8,787 nucleotides of DNA from an uncultured Bacilli bacterium (lineage in GTDB: Bacteria > Bacillota_I > Bacilli_A > RF39 > UBA660), in assembly GCA_947585885.1 (NCBI GenBank), contig CANPXI010000035.1:1-8787 (forward strand), written 5' to 3'. Positions 6,147 through 8,787 of this stretch are shown here, piece after piece (position 1 is the stretch's first letter; each line of letters starts with the position of its first letter). The notes under the pieces are model-generated. The model was not told the DNA's origin. It worked only from the letters and a program-made list of their open reading frames with translations, and searched no databases. The position numbers were made by a program, and so were the translations under genes.

Positions 6147-6242
6147 TTTATACCTCCTTCAATAAGACTCGCCATTAAGGTAAAAGATTAATCTTTTTTA
6201 TAACCTATTTCTGTGCGGTTGTAGAGAAAGATTTCTACAAAC
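6147..6242 (-). ncRNA. L21-type ribosomal protein leader
   Basis: The untranslated leader of the rplU transcript has the features I associate with the Bacillota L21 leader. First is a 5' hairpin (TTGTAGA/TCTACAA, 6240-6234 with 6225-6219). It is followed by CCGCACAGAAATAGG, then a second hairpin around AAAGATTAATCTTT closed by AGGT/ACCT. GGCGAGTCTTATTGAAGGAGG-type sequence runs into the ribosome binding site. It presumably binds an operon product to limit expression. The match is from memory of the family and has not been scored against a covariance model. Confidence 0.75.
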
Positions 6243-6248
6243 GTCACG

Positions 6249-6278
6249 ATTATATCATAAAAATATGAGAGAAGTCAA
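6249..6278 (-). promoter_or_regulatory. rplU operon promoter with extended -10
   Basis: On the minus strand TTGACT (6278-6273), an 18-bp spacer, and TATAAT (6254-6249) preceded by TGA, an extended -10. The predicted start is about 6242, at the 5' edge of the L21-type leader hairpin. The -35 box lies in the loop of the inverted repeat at 6263-6292. Confidence 0.82.
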
Positions 6279-6292
6279 ATATTCTCTCATAT
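6259..6292 (-). terminator. Terminator-like hairpin overlapping the rplU promoter
   Basis: Perfect 11-bp arms (6263-6273 and 6282-6292, ATATGAGAGAA/TTCTCTCATAT) with an 8-base loop. On the minus strand the hairpin is followed by TTTT. It may catch readthrough from the surface-protein gene. Because it frames the -35 box it could also be a protein-binding palindrome; the sequence alone cannot separate the two. Confidence 0.55.
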
Positions 6293-6345
6293 ATTCTATG
6301 TTTTTTAAGGGTGATTAATACTTTTTTATTATCTTATTATATTAT

Positions 6346-6394
6346 AGTTTTGCTAGTACACTTGCAAAACTTCTAAAAAATAAAAGTTTTGCAA
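6346..6394. repeat. Three-part inverted repeat in the non-coding gap
   Basis: Three copies of one word: AGTTTTGC (6346-6353), TTGCAAAACTT (6362-6372) and AAGTTTTGCAA (6384-6394). The middle copy can pair with either neighbour (8 bp with a 10-base loop, or 11 bp with an 11-base loop), so two hairpins exclude each other. Neither is followed by a U tract on either strand. The rest of the gap from 6295 to 6414 is very A/T-rich and I see no gene in it. Confidence 0.6.
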
Positions 6395-6414
6395 ACGAGA
6401 ACATTCTTTATACC

Positions 6415-6439
6415 AAAAGAAAAAAGCACATAAGTGCTT
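6415..6439 (-). terminator. Terminator of the surface-protein gene
   Basis: On the minus strand AAGCAC-TTAT-GTGCTT (6439-6424) followed by TTTTCTTTT. The 5' arm begins within the TAA stop codon of the gene ending at 6438, so stop and terminator overlap. The stem is short (6 bp) but the tetraloop and U tract are convincing. Confidence 0.85.
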
Positions 6440-7157
6440 ATTCTTCAACAAGAATTTCTTCTGGTATTTTTGCTTCTTCAGCATCAACAACTATTTCAGT
6501 TCTATCAGCAGCTTCTTGTGTTTCATCTACTTCATCAGTTTCAGGAACAATTACTACAGGTTCACTTTTAGGTTCATTTGTTTCAGGTACTGGAATAGCT
6601 ACAGGTGCAGCTTTAGTACTTAAACTTACTGTTTTAGTTCCTTTAGTATAGTTAATTGTTACTGTAATTTCCTTTTCTGTTTTAATATCTTTAAACTTTA
6701 ATACAAGTTTATTATTACTAGTAAAGTATTCAGTAGTTAACCAAACTATGAATGAAGTATCAGTTCCACCTAGTTCTGTAGCTTTAGTGAAGTCAGCCTC
6801 TTTTAGTTTATAGTTTGTATCAGGTGTTTCGTTTTTAAATCTATCAAATGGTAGACCTAAATCTAACATTAATGCAAACCATTTACCAGTTTCTTGACCA
6901 TTTTCTCCACTTTGCCAATTAGTCATATCCTCTTCGATTGCTGTTACGCTCATTGAATAGTTACCATCACTATCTTTTGTTAATGGTGTAGCAGTAACTG
7001 CAGCTTCATTTTTAGCAATATTTTCTGCATGTGTGTCACCTTTAAAAGTGTCATTTGTAACTTCTTCTAGTTTTCCAGCAGTTGCCACCTTTTCAACAAA
7101 TTTAAATGTTATACTAACTGTATGTTTAGTTAAGTCCTTCCTTAATGTCTTTTTCAC
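6438..7157 (-). CDS. C-terminal part of repeat surface protein, separated by a frame break
   Basis: This 239-codon frame is the continuation of the gene at 7126-8787, not an independent gene. Its first in-frame start is a GTG at 7157 without a ribosome binding site, inside the coding sequence of the other frame. It opens with the end of the second unknown repeat (KHTVSITFKF). Next is a full third copy (about 21-172) with EETGKWFALMLDLGLP-type core (W92 to P103), FIVWL (136-140) and KEITVTINYTKG. The tail (183-239) is rich in Pro, Glu, Asp and Val (IPVPETNEP, VIVPETDEVDET) and ends EEILVEE. There is no LPxTG motif, no hydrophobic anchor and no positive tail, so any cell-surface attachment must be by another route. 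Function unknown. Confidence 0.8.
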   Translation of the reverse strand: MKKTLRKDLTKHTVSITFKFVEKVATAGKLEEVTNDTFKGDTHAENIAKNEAAVTATPLTKDSDGNYSMSVTAIEEDMTNWQSGENGQETGKWFALMLDLGLPFDRFKNETPDTNYKLKEADFTKATELGGTDTSFIVWLTTEYFTSNNKLVLKFKDIKTEKEITVTINYTKGTKTVSLSTKAAPVAIPVPETNEPKSEPVVIVPETDEVDETQEAADRTEIVVDAEEAKIPEEILVEE

Positions 7158-7935
7158 CTAACCAAATGATTAGTTGTTGACCATTGTTTTTCCAACTATT
7201 AATTGAACCTTCTCTATCTTCATCTTTTATTTCATATATTTTGTCTGTTGTTATATCATTAATTGGAATATTTAAGTCAAGCATTAATCCGAACCATTTT
7301 TGTTCTACACCATTAGCAGTGTAAGACTTCATAAGTTCTTGTTCACTAACAACCACTTCAGCACTTAATTTATTATCATCTATAGTTGTTTTTACGTCAA
7401 TTGCATCTTGGTTAAGTAGAATATTATCTTTATTAGGTTCATCTTTACCTTGACCAAGTGTTCCATTTGTTACAGCTGCTTCAACACTATTTACTTGAAT
7501 GTCTACTGGAATGTAATCTATTGTTACATAAATATTTCTTCCATTTTCAGTTTCAAATACTATAGTTCTTGTTGATTCTGTATCAGAACCTTGTAACCAA
7601 ATCATAAATTGATTATCATTTGTTGCTCCAAACTTCTCTAAATCAGTTTTATCTTCTGAGTTTATAGTATAAGCATATAGTCCAGTTTCATCAGTAGTTA
7701 CTCTACTTGCTAGTACACCTAAGTCTAGAAGTAAACCATACCATTTAGCAGTTTTACCTGATTTATTTTGATATTCTTCAAGTCTTCTAGTTTCTTTTAC
7801 TGTAATAGTTACATCTTCGTAACCTGTTACTTTTGATTCAACTTCAAATTTAGATTGATTACGTTTAATTGCTTCTGCTAGGTCACCAGTTTCAGTGAAC
7901 TTTGTTGTGTCTGCTTTTTCAACACTCTTAAGTTC
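6642..7935 (-). repeat. Three tandem copies of an unrecognised beta-rich domain
   Basis: Copy A is about 7935-7501, copy B about 7500-7098 (contains the frame break), copy C about 7097-6642. Aligned by eye they share an N-terminal NxxxxxV segment, then K-W-(F/Y)-(G/A)-L-(M/L)-L-D-L-(G/N), a D-rich stretch with (Y)xxxxxD, then (F/L)(I/M)(I/V)WL, and a closing VTI-Y strand. Copies are diverged at the DNA level. I know no named family with this pattern. Confidence 0.75.
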
Positions 7936-8787
7936 TAGTGGTTTACCAAAGTAGTCAGCATAGTATACTAAGTCTTTAGTAATTACAGTATTATAATTTA
8001 AGTAAGTGTCTTTTTCTGCAACTGCATCTGCATAAACCCAGTCAAAGAATTCATATTCTTCATTACCTTCATATGATTCAAAATCATCTTTATCAGGTAT
8101 TTGATTCATATAATCGCTTAGTTTTTTACCTTCAGTTGCTTCAAACTTAGCAATTTGTTGATATGCAGTACATACTTCTGTATGTTTTGTGCATCTTCCG
8201 TAGAATGTTACAGTGAATGTATATGGTTCTCTCCATCCAGCAACTAGTTCTATATTATTATATACAGGTTTATTAAAGTCATATAGTTTTCCATCTAAAT
8301 ACCAACCTGTGAAGATGTAACCATCTTTTGTAGGTTTTGTTGGTGCAGCAAGTAGGTAACCTTCGTAAACTAATTTTGAGTTTACTTTTGTTCCACCGTT
8401 ACTATTAAATGTTACTGTATATTGCTCTAATTCTTCCCATACAGCTTCTAAAGTAATGTCCCCTGTTACTGGAGTATCAAAGTCATAAGGTTCACCGTTT
8501 AGTCTCCATTCGACGAATTTATAACCATATCTATATGGTGTACTAGGCATTTGTAATTTTTCACCACTAGCAACTGAAACAGTTCTTAAGTTACCATTTG
8601 AGTCATCTAGAGTTACTGTAAAACTTGTGCCTTCTCCATTACTCCATTTTGCTTTTAGAGTAATGTCTTCTTTGATTTTAGTATTAAAATCAAATTCTTC
8701 ATCATCATCTAAATCAAGATACCATCCATCAAATGTGTATCCTTCTTTAGTAGGATCTTCTGGTCTTTTAGCACGTGATCCTTCTTC
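7126..8787 (-). CDS. InlB-repeat surface/secreted protein, N-terminus outside window, truncated by frame break
   Basis: Open to the right edge; the ATG at 8550 is internal, since 79 further codons read upstream without a stop and continue the repeat pattern. In order come about four InlB/Flg_new-type B repeats, in which (Y/F)TVTF..NGG..., P..P.K.GY.F.GWYLDG..YDF..P...(I/D)IxLxAxW recurs. Then come one complete and one broken copy of an unrecognised repeat with cores KWYGLLLDLG and KWFGLMLDLN, each followed by (F/L)(M/I)IWL. Protein ends IIWLGEKDIKEGLN at 7126, where the frame breaks. B repeats occur in secreted or wall-linked proteins of Bacillota, often adhesive, so an extracellular role is likely but unproven. 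No promoter or signal peptide is visible here. Confidence 0.85.
   Translation of the reverse strand, partial: EEGSRAKRPEDPTKEGYTFDGWYLDLDDDEEFDFNTKIKEDITLKAKWSNGEGTSFTVTLDDSNGNLRTVSVASGEKLQMPSTPYRYGYKFVEWRLNGEPYDFDTPVTGDITLEAVWEELEQYTVTFNSNGGTKVNSKLVYEGYLLAAPTKPTKDGYIFTGWYLDGKLYDFNKPVYNNIELVAGWREPYTFTVTFYGRCTKHTEVCTAYQQIAKFEATEGKKLSDYMNQIPDKDDFESYEGNEEYEFFDWVYADAVAEKDTYLNYNTVITKDLVYYADYFGKPLELKSVEKADTTKFTETGDLAEAIKRNQSKFEVESKVTGYEDVTITVKETRRLEEYQNKSGKTAKWYGLLLDLGVLASRVTTDETGLYAYTINSEDKTDLEKFGATNDNQFMIWLQGSDTESTRTIVFETENGRNIYVTIDYIPVDIQVNSVEAAVTNGTLGQGKDEPNKDNILLNQDAIDVKTTIDDNKLSAEVVVSEQELMKSYTANGVEQKWFGLMLDLNIPINDITTDKIYEIKDEDREGSINSWKNNGQQLIIWLGEKDIKEGLN
7942..8787 (-). repeat. Array of InlB B-type protein repeats
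   Basis: Protein-level repeats, in order of translation. Copy 1 (8787-8641, cut by the edge) has PTKEGYTFDGWYLD and DITLKAKW. Copy 2 (8622-8431) has YGYKFVEWRLNGEPYDF and DITLEAVW. Copy 3 (8424-8227) is the most canonical: YTVTFNSNGGTKV, PTKDGYIFTGWYLDGK, IELVAGW. Copy 4 (8220-7942) is divergent and longer, with TVTFYG, FFDWVYAD, LVYYADYFGK and a CTKHTEVC segment. The grouping is by eye. Confidence 0.8.

Noticed and set aside
943..6165. Plus-strand open frames at 943-1179, 2419-2733, 3308-3715, 4594-4866, 5241-5429 and 5902-6165
   Set aside because: Each lies opposite a recognised minus-strand gene or, at 2419-2733, opposite two genes and a terminator. They encode Phe/Leu/Ser-rich sequence typical of antisense to A-rich coding DNA and resemble no family.
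7126..7157. Programmed ribosomal frameshift or independent gene starting at GTG 7157
   Set aside because: No slippery heptamer with a following stimulatory structure is evident, and the GTG has no ribosome binding site. The missing strand in copy B fits a deletion better.
1..8787. CRISPR array, tRNA, rRNA, insertion sequence or prophage
   Set aside because: No regularly spaced direct repeats, no tRNA-like cloverleaf, no transposase or integrase and no terminal inverted repeats were seen.

Overview
The window is a low-GC, tightly packed bacterial chromosome segment. Every supportable gene lies on the minus strand, so transcription runs from high to low coordinates. CIRCE-regulated hrcA-grpE-dnaK, an L27 with a Bacillota-type N-terminal extension next to its Prp protease, an L21-type leader, strong AGGAGG ribosome binding sites and AT-rich intrinsic terminators all point to Bacillota, probably a small-genome gut Bacilli/RF39-like lineage (the lineage is inference). 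The standard code fits: all ORFs are full length without reading UGA, and tryptophan is UGG. The one UGA stop, in the antitoxin gene, is followed directly by UAA.

Layout in the direction of transcription. (1) 8787-6438: the 3' part of a large surface or secreted protein gene. It has InlB/Flg_new-type B repeats, then three tandem copies of a beta-rich repeat of about 135-150 residues that I do not recognise, then an acidic tail. The reading frame breaks near 7126-7157, inside the second copy. (2) 6437-6147: a non-coding stretch with a terminator, a three-part set of inverted repeats, a promoter embedded in a second hairpin, and an L21-type leader. (3) 6146-5245: rplU-prp-rpmA, closed by a terminator that overlaps the rpmA stop codon. 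(4) 5193-2588: a VbhA-like antitoxin gene, fic, asnS and an unknown gene in one closely spaced run ending at a strong terminator. (5) 2479-1961: an unknown gene with its own promoter. (6) 1918-1: the heat-shock operon hrcA-grpE-dnaK, with dnaK cut by the window edge.

How the parts work together: HrcA represses its own operon through CIRCE, while GrpE and DnaK form the chaperone cycle. Prp is expected to trim the L27 N-terminus before or during ribosome assembly. The Fic protein and its small partner look like a class I Fic toxin-antitoxin pair, but both carry changes at the residues that normally form the inhibitory contact. The pair sits directly upstream of, and overlaps by one base, the essential asnS gene. 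The points most worth a second look are the Fic pair, the unknown repeat and its frame break, and the heat-shock promoter held between two non-identical CIRCE elements.
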